Assembly: GCA_964547645.1 (NCBI GenBank)
Contig: CAZJOM010000020.1
Coordinates: 1 to 52,441 of the forward strand
DNA from: SZUA-430 sp964547645
GTDB taxonomy: Bacteria; Pseudomonadota; Alphaproteobacteria; Micropepsales; Micropepsaceae
DNA length: 52,441 nt
Reading direction: 5' to 3'
Part shown: positions 9,197 through 17,133 of the stretch, in pieces
How the letters are laid out: every line of letters begins with the position of its first letter
Numbering within the stretch: the stretch's first letter is position 1
Position numbers and translations under genes: made by a program
Notes under the pieces: generated by a model
The model's database searches: none
Seen by the model: only the letters and a program-made list of their open reading frames with translations
What the model was told of the DNA's origin: nothing

Positions 9197-9676
9197 TCAA
9201 TCCTTGTCGAACGTCAGCTTTAGGCGCGGCAGTGTTCGGCCCGGGATCGAAGCCGAGGCCGCGAAGCCGTCGTCGCGCGCGCCCATACGCCGGTAGAACT
9301 CGGCAGCGCCAGGGTCGGATTCGATATTAAGCTCCCGGGCTCCAAGCACGCGCGCCTTTCGCGCGGCCCAATCGAAGAGTTGGCGACCGAGGCCGGTGCG
9401 CATGGCGCTCGGCTCAATGAAAAGCTTTTCCAGCGATGCGACCGTTCCCTCGGTTGAGACTTGCGCTAAGCCGACGACAGCGCCTCCACACTCGGCGACA
9501 TATACGGCGTCGCCGGCAAGGTCGCTCGCGTGCAGCATCAACTCTGCCCGGCAGGCTTCGATAAAGGCGGCATCGTAGCCCCAAACGGACTTCGCGCGCA
9601 GGCAGAGTTCACTCAGCGCCTCGAGTTCATCCAGACGCGCGGGACGCAAGTACAACGCGTTGTTCGCAACGGTCAT
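9197..9676 (-). CDS. GNAT family N-acetyltransferase
   Basis: A 159-residue single-domain acetyltransferase. The core is recognisable: VAECGGAVVGLAQV (strands 3-4), then LEKLFIEPSAMRTGLGRQL carrying the acetyl-CoA pyrophosphate loop (here RTGLGR for the usual Q/RxxGxG/A), and a C-terminal EFYRRMGA. The acceptor substrate is unknown. The frame extends upstream to 9793, but ATG at 9676 gives a normal GNAT start. It reads away from the long non-coding region upstream of dnaA. Confidence 0.88.
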   Translation of the reverse strand: MTVANNALYLRPARLDELEALSELCLRAKSVWGYDAAFIEACRAELMLHASDLAGDAVYVAECGGAVVGLAQVSTEGTVASLEKLFIEPSAMRTGLGRQLFDWAARKARVLGARELNIESDPGAAEFYRRMGARDDGFAASASIPGRTLPRLKLTFDKD

Positions 9677-10758
9677 GCGCGCACCTGAACATGCCATGGT
9701 TAAAGCTGCAAGAGCGGCGGCTCGCGCCGAAGCTCTGCTGGAACTGACGCCGTCAGTCGATCCCCGTTTTGTGCACGACGCGATCACATACATGACGACG
9801 GAGCGCGCGATGGCGACGGCATTCGTTCACTGTAGGCCGGGCGGGGTTACGTCATTTCAGCCCGACGAATTGCGTGAAACATTTTCGCGCGACGCACGAG
9901 CACTGCGGGCATCGCGAAGGCGAGCGTGCGTTGCGTTACGAGCGTTGCACGCAACTGTCACCAGCGACGGGCGCGACGGTGCGCGTTGTTGTCAAATTAA
10001 AAAACCGCAAGCGAGAATAGCGAACGATCGTCGATGAGCACCACATCGGCGTGTTTTCGCGTGCGACGTGGCTCACACTTCTTCGTGAAACTGGGTTCGA
10101 CGCGCGCGCAATTGCCGATCCGTGGAAGCGCGAGTGCTTCATTGCAACACGCCGCGTATGAGCGCGGCATCGCTGCAACGCGCGTGCGCGCGACAATGCG
10201 ATGCAGAACATCGCGCAAACACGGTCGCGATGCTGCGACAGAGTTGCGTGCGTCGAAAGTTGCGGCAAAATTTTTTTTCGGCGCGAAATGCTGCGCGCAT
10301 GCCGTGCGCTTTGTGCGAATCCGGGCGAATCTCACCAACGTACTAATCCGTGTACGGACTATTCGCACAGTGCGACGCGAATCTTTTGGTTGACATAGAA
10401 AGTTCATTGACCAAAATCGGTCGACCCTTGAGAGACGACCCCGCCGCATCGCTGCGTTCATGCGATTCCGCGGATCCCGCAAATCACCGGGCGTTCCCCG
10501 GAAAAAAATACGGATGCAAAAGAGATGATCGACGAACATTTTCGCGCCCGTACGACGCCGTCAACGACACGAACTACCCCGATCTAACGCGGCGCCTTCG
10601 CCGCTCTTTCCTTAGGTTTCCAGCGTATTCGACGCCGCGTGGCGCGCGGCATCGAGGAACTGTGCCTGCCCCCTCACAAGGGAGGGCGCAGCACCACTTC
10701 GACGTGCCTTTAACAGCGGGCGCAGACCCGCATCCAACAACGAGCAGGAGCCCCCCGA
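9677..10758. other. 1.1-kb non-coding region upstream of dnaA, candidate replication origin
   Basis: No convincing gene on either strand. The sequence has repeated GTTGC/GCAAC words (at least seven between 9929 and 10265, including the palindrome GTTGCACGCAAC at 9944-9955) and two A/T tracts unusual for this G+C-rich DNA (around 9996-10005 and AAAATTTTTTTT at 10267-10278). A run of inverted repeats lies at 10312-10416. I find no exact consensus DnaA box (TTATCCACA). Position next to dnaA, A/T tracts and repeated words fit an origin, but this is inference; an extended dnaA control region is the alternative. Confidence 0.45.
10312..10416. repeat. Cluster of inverted repeats upstream of dnaA
   Basis: Three perfect inverted repeats occur in 105 bp: TGTGCGAAT (10312-10320) with ATTCGCACA (10361-10369); TCCGT-GT-ACGGA (10347-10358) nested between those arms; and TTTTGGT (10384-10390) with ACCAAAA (10410-10416). 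The last pair encloses TTGACA at 10390-10395 and a second TTGAC at 10408. TTGACA-N16-CAAAAT is a possible dnaA promoter with the palindrome over it. No protein can be assigned to these sites from sequence. Confidence 0.55.
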
Positions 10759-12129
10759 ATGCCGCTACAACAACAAAAAGCAGACGACCGTTTCGATGAT
10801 TTCTGGCCGCGCGTGCGTGCGGCGTTGCGTAGTGAGCTTGGCGATCACCGCTACCATATGTGGATCGAGCCCGTGCGGCTGGTATCGGCGGATGCCGACA
10901 GGATCGTCTTGGACGGCACGACACGCTTTTTGAGAGATCATGTCTCGGAGCGGTTTGGGGAGCGGATCGCGCAACTCTCTGCCCATTTTTCGGGCTTCAA
11001 CCGGCCGGTCGAGTTCGTTGTCGAGACGCGGCCGAAGCTTGAGGTGCCGGCTTTTGTTGCCGAGGCGTCGCTTGCGACCCCGACGCTAGCGCCAGGGTCG
11101 ATCCCGCTCGATCCGCGGCTGACGTTTGCGAACTTCGTCACCGGCCCGTCGAACATTGTTGCCTTTACGGAAGCGCAGCGGATTGCCCAGGCGGCGGCGC
11201 CGACGCCGGTTCCGATCGTGTTCTACGGCGGCACGGGTCTCGGCAAGTCGCATTTGGCGGTAGCGTGCGCGCACGCTGCGCTGGAGCGCAATCCGGGCCT
11301 GCGCGTTCTATATGTGACGGCGGAGTTGTTCGTTCGGGAGTTCGTGTCGGCGTGTCTTGGAAACAAGACGTCCGCGTTCAAGGACGCGGTGCGCAACGTC
11401 GACATGCTGATCTTGGACGACGCGCAGTTCTTTGCCGGCAAGGAAGCGACGATTGAGGAGTTTTTCCACACCGTGGATTCGCTCGTCGCGAATAAGAAGC
11501 AGGTGATCATCACCGCCGACCGGTCGCCGTCGTTGCTCGACCATCTGCCGGAACGGGTGCGGTCGCGCCTTGTCAATGGCGGCGGGGTCGAGATCGGACC
11601 GACCGACTTCGATCTGCGGCTGAAAATCTTGACGGCGAAGGTCGATGCGCTGGCGCGCGAGCGCAAGGGCGTGGCGATCGGCACGGACGTGCTGCACATG
11701 ATCGCGGCGCGGATTACGAACAACACGCGCGAACTTGAGGGCGCGCTGCAGCGGATTGCCATGAAGAGTGCGGGACATGCCGGGCCGGTCACGATGGCGG
11801 CGGCGGAAGAATGGCTTTCGGACTTCCTGCGCGCGCATCGCAAGATCACGATCGAAGACGTGAAGCGTCGGGTGATGGAACGCTATGCGCTGAAGGCGGG
11901 CGAACTGGAGTCGCGCAGCCGCAAGCAAGAGATCGTGCGGCCGCGGCAGGTGGCGATGTTCTTGGCCCGCCGTCTGACGGGTCGGTCGTTTCCGGAGATT
12001 GCGCGCAAGTTCGGGCCGCGCGATCACACGACCGTGATTCACGGCTGCGATCGGATCGGCGAGTTGATGATCAGCAATCCCGAGATTGCCGCGGAGGTCG
12101 AAGACTTGCAGCGACTCTTGCGGAACTAA
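10759..12129 (+). CDS. dnaA: Chromosomal replication initiator protein DnaA
   Basis: A 456-residue AAA+ initiator that binds origin DNA as an ATP-dependent filament. Domain I is at about 12-75 and the linker at 90-118. The AAA+ core has Walker A GGTGLGKSHL (157-166), Walker B LILDDAQFF (217-225), sensor I ITADR (251-255) and the arginine-finger region ERVRSR (265-270). Domain IV (about 365-456) carries the DNA-binding signature FGPRDHTTVIHG. Two substitutions stand out: GPRDH for the usual GGRDH, and Gly429 where the signature has Ala/Ser. An AGGAG ribosome site precedes the ATG. The usual neighbours (dnaN, rpsT, recF) are absent here. A second DnaA-like paralogue elsewhere cannot be excluded. 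Confidence 0.93.
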   Translation: MPLQQQKADDRFDDFWPRVRAALRSELGDHRYHMWIEPVRLVSADADRIVLDGTTRFLRDHVSERFGERIAQLSAHFSGFNRPVEFVVETRPKLEVPAFVAEASLATPTLAPGSIPLDPRLTFANFVTGPSNIVAFTEAQRIAQAAAPTPVPIVFYGGTGLGKSHLAVACAHAALERNPGLRVLYVTAELFVREFVSACLGNKTSAFKDAVRNVDMLILDDAQFFAGKEATIEEFFHTVDSLVANKKQVIITADRSPSLLDHLPERVRSRLVNGGGVEIGPTDFDLRLKILTAKVDALARERKGVAIGTDVLHMIAARITNNTRELEGALQRIAMKSAGHAGPVTMAAAEEWLSDFLRAHRKITIEDVKRRVMERYALKAGELESRSRKQEIVRPRQVAMFLARRLTGRSFPEIARKFGPRDHTTVIHGCDRIGELMISNPEIAAEVEDLQRLLRN

Positions 12130-12506
12130 CCCGGTTTCCGGGCCAACAAGACTGCAACAAACGCTCGGGGGCGCGGCAGTTCGTGGGTTCACGGGCTGCC
12201 GCTACTTCTTTGGCGTCGCGTTTGCGCTGGTGGCGAGTCAGCTTTTCACCACTAAGACACGAAGGACAAGAAGAAGAAAATCTCACACGATGACACGATG
12301 TTTGAGATCAACCGCGCGCGTTAGCGCGCAATGAGACTCTGGCTGGCGCTTCGCGCCGAAGGAGGGGCGCTCATCGTTTCATCGTGCCATCGTGTGGGAT
12401 TTTTCTTCTTCTTGGTGAACCTTGGCGCTCCTTCGTGTCTTGGTGGTGAAAGGCTGACTCTGGTCGCGCGCTTCCGTCGCAAGCAAATCTGCTCTATAGG
12501 CGGCGC
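12130..12506. other. Intergenic region filled by a palindromic repeat
   Basis: No gene is supported in this 377-bp gap. It is largely occupied by the nested palindrome at 12245-12450. Short frames that translate to FTTKTRRTRR-type peptides come from the repeat and should not be annotated. The last 50 bp should hold the promoter and ribosome site of the dehydratase gene. Confidence 0.7.
12245..12450. repeat. Nested palindromic repeat element, copy A
   Basis: The outer arms (12245-12265 and 12430-12450, 21 nt) are inverted with one mismatch and begin TTCACCAC. The inner arms (12268-12300 and 12380-12413, about 33 nt) are inverted with two mismatches and one indel; they carry AAGAAGAAG and CACACGATG. 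The centre holds two further small hairpins: GCGCGCGTTAGCGCGC and GGCGCTTCGCGCC. The whole element could fold into one long cruciform or RNA stem. It sits directly downstream of dnaA. The core word GGCGCTTCGCGCCGAA recurs in copy B at 20230-20535. Confidence 0.8.
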
Positions 12507-13445
12507 ATGGGTGAGATCAATCGGGATGCGATCGCTGCGACGGCGGGGGTGATACGGCCGCATATTCGGCGCACGCCGGTGCTGAGCATTGACGGTGCGG
12601 ATATCGGCGTTGGGGCGGGGCCGATCGCGCTGAAGCTTGAGCTGCTGCAGCACGCGGGGTCGTTCAAGACGCGTGGGGCGTTTGCGAATTTGCTCACGCG
12701 CGAGGTGCCGAAGGCGGGTGTGGTCGCGGCATCCGGCGGCAATCACGGGGCGGCCGTTGCCTACGCGGCGAAGGCACTTCACGTGCCCGCGAAAATCTTC
12801 GTGCCCAGCATTTCATCGCCCGCCAAGGTCGAACGCATTCGAAGCTATGGTGCGGACCTGGTCGTTGGCGGTGCTGCTTATGCGGATGCGCTTGCGGCCA
12901 GCGAGACGTGGGCGCGCGCGAGTGGCGCGCTTCGAGTGCATGCCTACGATCAACGCGAGACGTTGCTCGGTGCCGGAACTTTGGGGCTTGAGTTCGAAGA
13001 GCACGTGTCAGGGCTCGACACCGTAATCGCTGCTGTGGGTGGTGGCGGCTTGCTGGGTGGAGTTGCGGCCGCGTTGGCCGGACGCGTGCGGGTGATCGGT
13101 GTGGAGCCTGAGGGGTGCCCTACCCTTACGCACGCATTGGCCGCGGGCCGGCCGGTCGATGCGCCGGTTGGTGGGATTGCGGCGGACTCCCTGGGTGCGC
13201 GGCGCGTGGGCGATTTGATGTTTCCGATTGCACAGGCACACGTGGCGCGTGTTGTGCTCGTCAGCGACGACGATATCCGCCGCGCGCAGCGGATGTTGTG
13301 GTCGGCCTGCCGGATTGTGGCTGAGCCCGGAGGGTCGGCAGCGTTCGCGGCGGTGCTTGCGGGGCGCTACGTCGCGCAACCGGGCGAGCGGATCGGTATC
13401 GTCGTCAGTGGGGGTAACACGACAGCGGTGAACTTCGACGCTTGA
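12507..13445 (+). CDS. Threonine/serine dehydratase-like PLP enzyme
   Basis: A 312-residue fold-type II PLP enzyme. The cofactor lysine is Lys54 in GSFKTRGA. The substrate-carboxylate loop ASGGNHGAAVA and the phosphate-binding glycine loop GGGGLLGG are intact, and EPGGSAAFAA lies near the C terminus. The catalytic unit is complete and lacks the regulatory ACT domain of biosynthetic threonine deaminase, so a catabolic threonine/serine dehydratase or a racemase-like enzyme is likely. A methyltransferase gene follows after 44 bp in the same direction and may be co-transcribed. Confidence 0.88.
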   Translation: MGEINRDAIAATAGVIRPHIRRTPVLSIDGADIGVGAGPIALKLELLQHAGSFKTRGAFANLLTREVPKAGVVAASGGNHGAAVAYAAKALHVPAKIFVPSISSPAKVERIRSYGADLVVGGAAYADALAASETWARASGALRVHAYDQRETLLGAGTLGLEFEEHVSGLDTVIAAVGGGGLLGGVAAALAGRVRVIGVEPEGCPTLTHALAAGRPVDAPVGGIAADSLGARRVGDLMFPIAQAHVARVVLVSDDDIRRAQRMLWSACRIVAEPGGSAAFAAVLAGRYVAQPGERIGIVVSGGNTTAVNFDA

Positions 13446-13489
13446 GCGGCACGCGGCGCAGGTTCAGGATCAGCGCAACGGAGAAACCG

Positions 13490-14179
13490 ATGAGCGACGT
13501 GTACGACGACTACCGCGACGAGTTCCGCAAGCGGGTTTTGGGCGGGCGGCCGCGGACGGTTTTGGAGGTCGGCGCAGGTGACGGCGCGTTCCTGAAGACC
13601 ATCAAGGGTCAGGTCGACCGGTTGTGCGGGCTCGACCCGAGCGCGGAGCAAGTGGCGAAGCTCAAGATGGACGGCTTCGAGGCGGTCGAGGGCGTGGCCG
13701 AGCGGCTGCCGTTCGCCGACGGAGAATTCGATATCGTCGTGTTCTCGTTCACGCCGCATCACGTCAGCGATTGGAGTGCGGCCTTGACCGAAGCTTTGCG
13801 CGTAGCGCGCAACGGCGTTGAGATCCTGGACGTTTGGTACGACGAGACGATCGCGGATCAACGGACAACGGCGGCGCTCGACCGTTGGTACAAGACGATC
13901 GACCGGCGGACGGGCATGGTGCACAACGACTTTCTGTTGCCGGGCGCGATGCTCGCCCCCGTCATCGCGCGGCGCGATGTCACGTACGACTACGCGTGCC
14001 GGCGGATCGCGGCGGCGCTGAGCATTGCCGAGACGATGGAGCACGGGCGGGCGAAGCTCGCGAAGGTGGACAACGACCCTGCCCTCGCGCGCGCGTTCGA
14101 AGAGATCATCGCCGCCGGGCATCGCGACGGGATGAGTGACGAGGGCGCGATCCTGATGACGATCGAGAAGCGGCGGTAG
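13490..14179 (+). CDS. Class I SAM-dependent methyltransferase
   Basis: A 229-residue protein with a Rossmann-like SAM fold. Motif I is LEVGAGDGAF, followed by an acidic LCGLDPS, then FADGEFDIVVFSFTPHHV, which is the usual post-II motif of the UbiE/Methyltransf_11 group. The C-terminal half holds the substrate-binding part and is not diagnostic. The ATG at 13490 with GGAGAA upstream is preferred over a TTG at 13442, which would add 16 residues and overlap the dehydratase stop. The substrate is unknown. Confidence 0.85.
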   Translation: MSDVYDDYRDEFRKRVLGGRPRTVLEVGAGDGAFLKTIKGQVDRLCGLDPSAEQVAKLKMDGFEAVEGVAERLPFADGEFDIVVFSFTPHHVSDWSAALTEALRVARNGVEILDVWYDETIADQRTTAALDRWYKTIDRRTGMVHNDFLLPGAMLAPVIARRDVTYDYACRRIAAALSIAETMEHGRAKLAKVDNDPALARAFEEIIAAGHRDGMSDEGAILMTIEKRR

Positions 14180-14187
14180 CGAGCCCC

Positions 14188-15027
14188 CTACCGTTCAGGC
14201 GCGATCAACCAGGAACGCTGCTCGGCGGGGTCAAGCACGAGCGTCCAGTCCTTCAAGATCGAGAAGCCGACATTCGCGAACTCGAAGCGCTCGATGAATA
14301 TGACCTCCGGGTCGATCAATTCGATAGGACCCACTCGCACTTTCCCTTTGATGCGCGAGAGAAATGCTTTGCGTTCTCCACCGGCCATTTTCACCGGCTT
14401 CGCGGGCGTCAGCGGCGTCTGCAACGAAAATCGATCGGCGATTTCCAGCGGTAAGCTGAAGCCGCGACCGTTGCCGGTGTCCAAATGCGCTTGAAGCTTC
14501 ACCCCAGCGACATCGATTTCCATGGCCGGCAAGGGGTGCGCGCCACCGTAAGGGCTGGCGGCCGTGGGCGGGATTGACGACGGCGATTTTGGCACGACGA
14601 CCACGCGCGACTTTGTCAGTTCAAAGCGCACCAGCGATCCGTTGAAGGTGTTCGGGCTCATGACGCCGGAAATTCCGGGCAACGGCACGCCAAGATCGCC
14701 CACCACCACGCGAGCGCCACTCACGTCGGCGTCGCCCAAGCGCGCTGTGGGCAGGCGCGAGAGATAGGCGGGGACCGGCTTCGCTGCGCCGGGGCTTGAG
14801 ATGTGAACACTGCCTTCGTCGGGCAGCCGGTGGCGAGCGCCGACTTCGTTGTTCACCACACTGCCGCCCGCGCCGCTGTCGAAGATCACGGAGACCGGGG
14901 CCGCCGTGTCGATCGTCAACTTTGCCGTTGGTCGCGGACCGCGTGTGTCGAGCGGAATGACGCCGTCAGCCGATGCCGGCAACGCGGTCGCGAGCAATAG
15001 GGCGGCGATCAAGTGTATGGATTTCAT
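14188..15027 (-). CDS. Exported retropepsin-like aspartic protease with two DxG motifs
   Basis: A 279-residue protein. Residues 1-20 are a Sec signal peptide ending ALPASA. Two aspartyl-protease half-sites follow: FDSGAGGS (Asp50) and LDTGNGRG (Asp183), each in a clan-AA beta-barrel context, as in the aspartyl_protease_2 family. Bacterial retropepsins of this type are usually periplasmic; whether this one processes a specific partner is unknown. It starts only 4 bp after the stop of the upstream membrane protein gene, so the two are one transcription unit. ATG at 15027 directly precedes the signal peptide. Confidence 0.82.
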   Translation of the reverse strand: MKSIHLIAALLLATALPASADGVIPLDTRGPRPTAKLTIDTAAPVSVIFDSGAGGSVVNNEVGARHRLPDEGSVHISSPGAAKPVPAYLSRLPTARLGDADVSGARVVVGDLGVPLPGISGVMSPNTFNGSLVRFELTKSRVVVVPKSPSSIPPTAASPYGGAHPLPAMEIDVAGVKLQAHLDTGNGRGFSLPLEIADRFSLQTPLTPAKPVKMAGGERKAFLSRIKGKVRVGPIELIDPEVIFIERFEFANVGFSILKDWTLVLDPAEQRSWLIAPER

Positions 15028-15031
15028 GATG

Positions 15032-15670
15032 TTACTCCGGAGCGGAAGGGCGAGCGAGAAGACCAACGGCGGCGAGGACGAACCAAACGCCCTGTAAGAT
15101 CACGACGGCACCCATGCCATGGACGTTCAAAGTCAATGTGCCGGAGACGAGCCAGGCGAACACGCCGATCCCGACGATGAAGCCCACAATCTTGACCGCC
15201 GCGGCGATCAGGCCCTTTTCCGGCCACGCGAAGGCGTAGAGCGCAATGGCGGCCGAGAAGAAGCCGACATGGAGCGTCGCGAAGGATTGATTTAGGTACC
15301 ACTCCAGCCGCAGCAGGGCATGAAGCATGTCACGGTCCGTTGCGCTCGCGGCCAGTTGCAGGTCGATCAGTTTTGTTGCCACAAAACCGCTCATCGTTGC
15401 GGCAAGCACAACCATGACGGCGCCAAAAAGGTAGAAGAAAAAAGCAAGTGCCGCGGCGGGGCTGAAGCCGAGGTTGCGCGAAATCGCATAGGCGCCGAAC
15501 GTCAAAACGGGCGCGGACCCTATGGCGACCGCGTGCACTATGACACCCAGACGAAGTAACCCTGGCGCCTCGGCGGAATGGCCCACACCCGAGGGGTGAA
15601 GCGCCATCACACCCAGCATTGCCGCGGTTCCGGTGATTAGCGCCAACGCGCCCGCGCGTTCGATTTTCAC
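15032..15670 (-). CDS. Multipass integral membrane protein of unknown function
   Basis: A 212-residue protein with about six hydrophobic helices and no motif I can assign. The GTG start at 15670 is chosen because a strong GGAGGGG ribosome site lies 6-8 nt upstream; an in-frame ATG at 15691 would overlap that site. It heads a two-gene unit with the exported retropepsin and is divergent from a TetR gene across 107 bp. Control by that TetR is likely from layout only. Confidence 0.75.
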   Translation of the reverse strand: MKIERAGALALITGTAAMLGVMALHPSGVGHSAEAPGLLRLGVIVHAVAIGSAPVLTFGAYAISRNLGFSPAAALAFFFYLFGAVMVVLAATMSGFVATKLIDLQLAASATDRDMLHALLRLEWYLNQSFATLHVGFFSAAIALYAFAWPEKGLIAAAVKIVGFIVGIGVFAWLVSGTLTLNVHGMGAVVILQGVWFVLAAVGLLARPSAPE

Positions 15671-15777
15671 AATGTCCCCCCTCCGTTGCATCGCGTGCGC
15701 GTGATAGAATGATGCGCCCCGATGCGGATAGTCACGGGTGCGTGTGCGGCAGGCGTTCGGAGACAAGGATAGGGGTC

Positions 15778-16368
15778 GTGTCTAACAATTCTTCGCCGCG
15801 CGGCAAACGCATGAAGCCGAAGTTCGACAAGCGGATCAATCGGACCCGGATCGCGCTCGCGGAAGCACTGATGGCGCTTGGGCCGGCGCGGGGCGTCGAC
15901 AACCTCGATGTCCGCTCGCTGACGGCGAAGGCCGGCGTGGGCCGCTCGACGTTCTACAAGCACTATTCCGACAAGGACGACTTCTTCATCAAGTCGTTTG
16001 CCGGCATGGTCGCGGCGCGCGATTCGCACGCGCATGCGTACCGGCGAAACTACGACACGATGCTGCCGGCGCACGAGGTGTTCCAGCATGTCGAAGAGGC
16101 GCGGGCGTTCGCGAAGTCGCTTGTTGCATCGGGACAGTTCGGACGGACGATCGCGGCGCGCGAGGACGTGTTGCGTCGTATCGCGGAAGGAAATCTCAAT
16201 CGACTGCATCCGACCTGGCCCGCATCGCGGCGGCAGGAGGCTGCCGTGGTGCTCGCTAGCACTTTTGCGGGTCTGATGCGGTGGTGGATGGAGGATGGCG
16301 TGCGAAAGGACGCCGCCTATGTGGCGGGGCTTTACGACGCCATCGCCCGCCGCGTTCTCGCGGCTTGA
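15778..16368 (+). CDS. TetR family transcriptional regulator
   Basis: A 196-residue repressor-type protein. The N-terminal helix-turn-helix is clear: LTAKAGVGRSTFYKHYSDKDDFF. The C-terminal ligand-binding helices are variable, as usual. A GTG start at 15778 is chosen because AAGGATAGGGG lies just upstream; the open frame reaches back to 15709. It is divergent from the membrane-protein/retropepsin pair, its likely target. The intergenic DNA has GATGCG repeated at a 10-bp interval (15711 and 15721) but no strong palindrome. It converges on the GST gene with 10 bp between stops. Confidence 0.88.
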   Translation: MSNNSSPRGKRMKPKFDKRINRTRIALAEALMALGPARGVDNLDVRSLTAKAGVGRSTFYKHYSDKDDFFIKSFAGMVAARDSHAHAYRRNYDTMLPAHEVFQHVEEARAFAKSLVASGQFGRTIAAREDVLRRIAEGNLNRLHPTWPASRRQEAAVVLASTFAGLMRWWMEDGVRKDAAYVAGLYDAIARRVLAA

Positions 16369-16378
16369 GCCGCAGAAG

Positions 16379-17047
16379 TCAGCGCGAGCTTCTCGCTTGC
16401 GCCATGAGCGCCTCTGGCACCTCGAACGCTGCGCTTGGTCGTGCGCTGACGCTTTTGTACCAGGCGCTCAGGTTGGCGCATTCGTCCGGGATGTCGAGGC
16501 CGATGAAGCGGGCGAAGTCGAAGGTGGATTGGGCGACGATATCGGCCATCGTGTAGCGGTCGCCGGCGATGAAGGCGCGGCCGGCGATCTCGCGATCGAA
16601 GAGCTTGCAGCCGCTGACGAAGACATTGCGGTTCGTTTCGCCGTATTCGTTGAACTGCTTGCCGAAGGTTTGAGTCGCGACGGCGGCGGTGAACGGATGG
16701 GTGTGCACCCAAACTTGGCCGACCGGGACCATCAGACGAAACTCGACGCGGCGGAGCCACATGTCGATCGTCGCGCGCTCCTTCGCATCGCTGCCGAAGA
16801 GGTTGGGTTCCGGGTGGAGTTCTTCGAGATAGCGGCAGATCGAGACGCTCTCGGAGAGGTGGCTGCCGTCGTCGAGTTCGAGTACCGGCACCTGGCCCAG
16901 TGGGTTGCGGGCCATGTGCTCCGGCGCCTTGTGCGCGCGCTTCATCAAGGGCGTGGGCACGAGTTCGAGGTCGATGCCCTTTTCCTTCAAGAAAATGCGC
17001 ACACGGCGTGGGTTGGGCGCGGGGTCGGCTTCGTTGTAGAGTTTCAT
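16379..17047 (-). CDS. Glutathione S-transferase
   Basis: A 222-residue cytosolic GST. The N-terminal thioredoxin-fold domain (1-80) has the cis-proline segment GQVPVLELDDG and the glutathione gamma-glutamyl contact LSESVSICRYLEE. The all-helical C-terminal domain contains the N-capping box motif AGDRYTMADI. No catalytic Cys is seen in the N-terminal loop (EADPAPNPRR). It conjugates or reduces small electrophiles; the substrate is unknown. The gene lies downstream of an acyl-CoA ligase on the same strand, with a hairpin repeat between them that could separate their expression. Confidence 0.92.
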   Translation of the reverse strand: MKLYNEADPAPNPRRVRIFLKEKGIDLELVPTPLMKRAHKAPEHMARNPLGQVPVLELDDGSHLSESVSICRYLEELHPEPNLFGSDAKERATIDMWLRRVEFRLMVPVGQVWVHTHPFTAAVATQTFGKQFNEYGETNRNVFVSGCKLFDREIAGRAFIAGDRYTMADIVAQSTFDFARFIGLDIPDECANLSAWYKSVSARPSAAFEVPEALMAQARSSR

Positions 17048-17053
17048 CGCCTA

Positions 17054-17126
17054 GGACCGCGGGCATCCTTGCCCGCTCTTGTTGCTACGTTGACGAAGGA
17101 AGGGCGGGCAAGGATGCCCGCGGTCC
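17054..17126. repeat. 73-bp inverted repeat with 23-bp perfect arms
   Basis: The arms at 17054-17076 and 17104-17126 are exact reverse complements over 23 nt (core GCGGGCATCCTTGCCCGC), separated by 27 nt. Each arm also has internal dyad symmetry (CGGGCA/TGCCCG). It sits between the acyl-CoA ligase stop and the GST start, both on the minus strand, and would form a very stable RNA stem. There is no U-tract, so it is more a processing or attenuation hairpin, or a mobile repeat, than a classic terminator. Confidence 0.85.
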
Positions 17127-17133
17127 CAGGAAG

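Noticed and set aside
10034..10393. 119-codon plus-strand frame in the dnaA upstream region
   Set aside because: No ribosome site, odd composition (Arg/Ala/Cys) and overlap with A/T tracts and palindromes; more likely non-coding.
10855..10875. TGTGGATCG word resembling a DnaA box
   Set aside because: Inside the dnaA coding region and mismatched in the last bases; a single weak match is not evidence.
12245..12450. CRISPR array
   Set aside because: The repeats are inverted and nested, not direct with regular spacers.
12331..12552. 73-codon frame after dnaA
   Set aside because: Translation of the palindromic repeat running into the dehydratase gene in the wrong frame.
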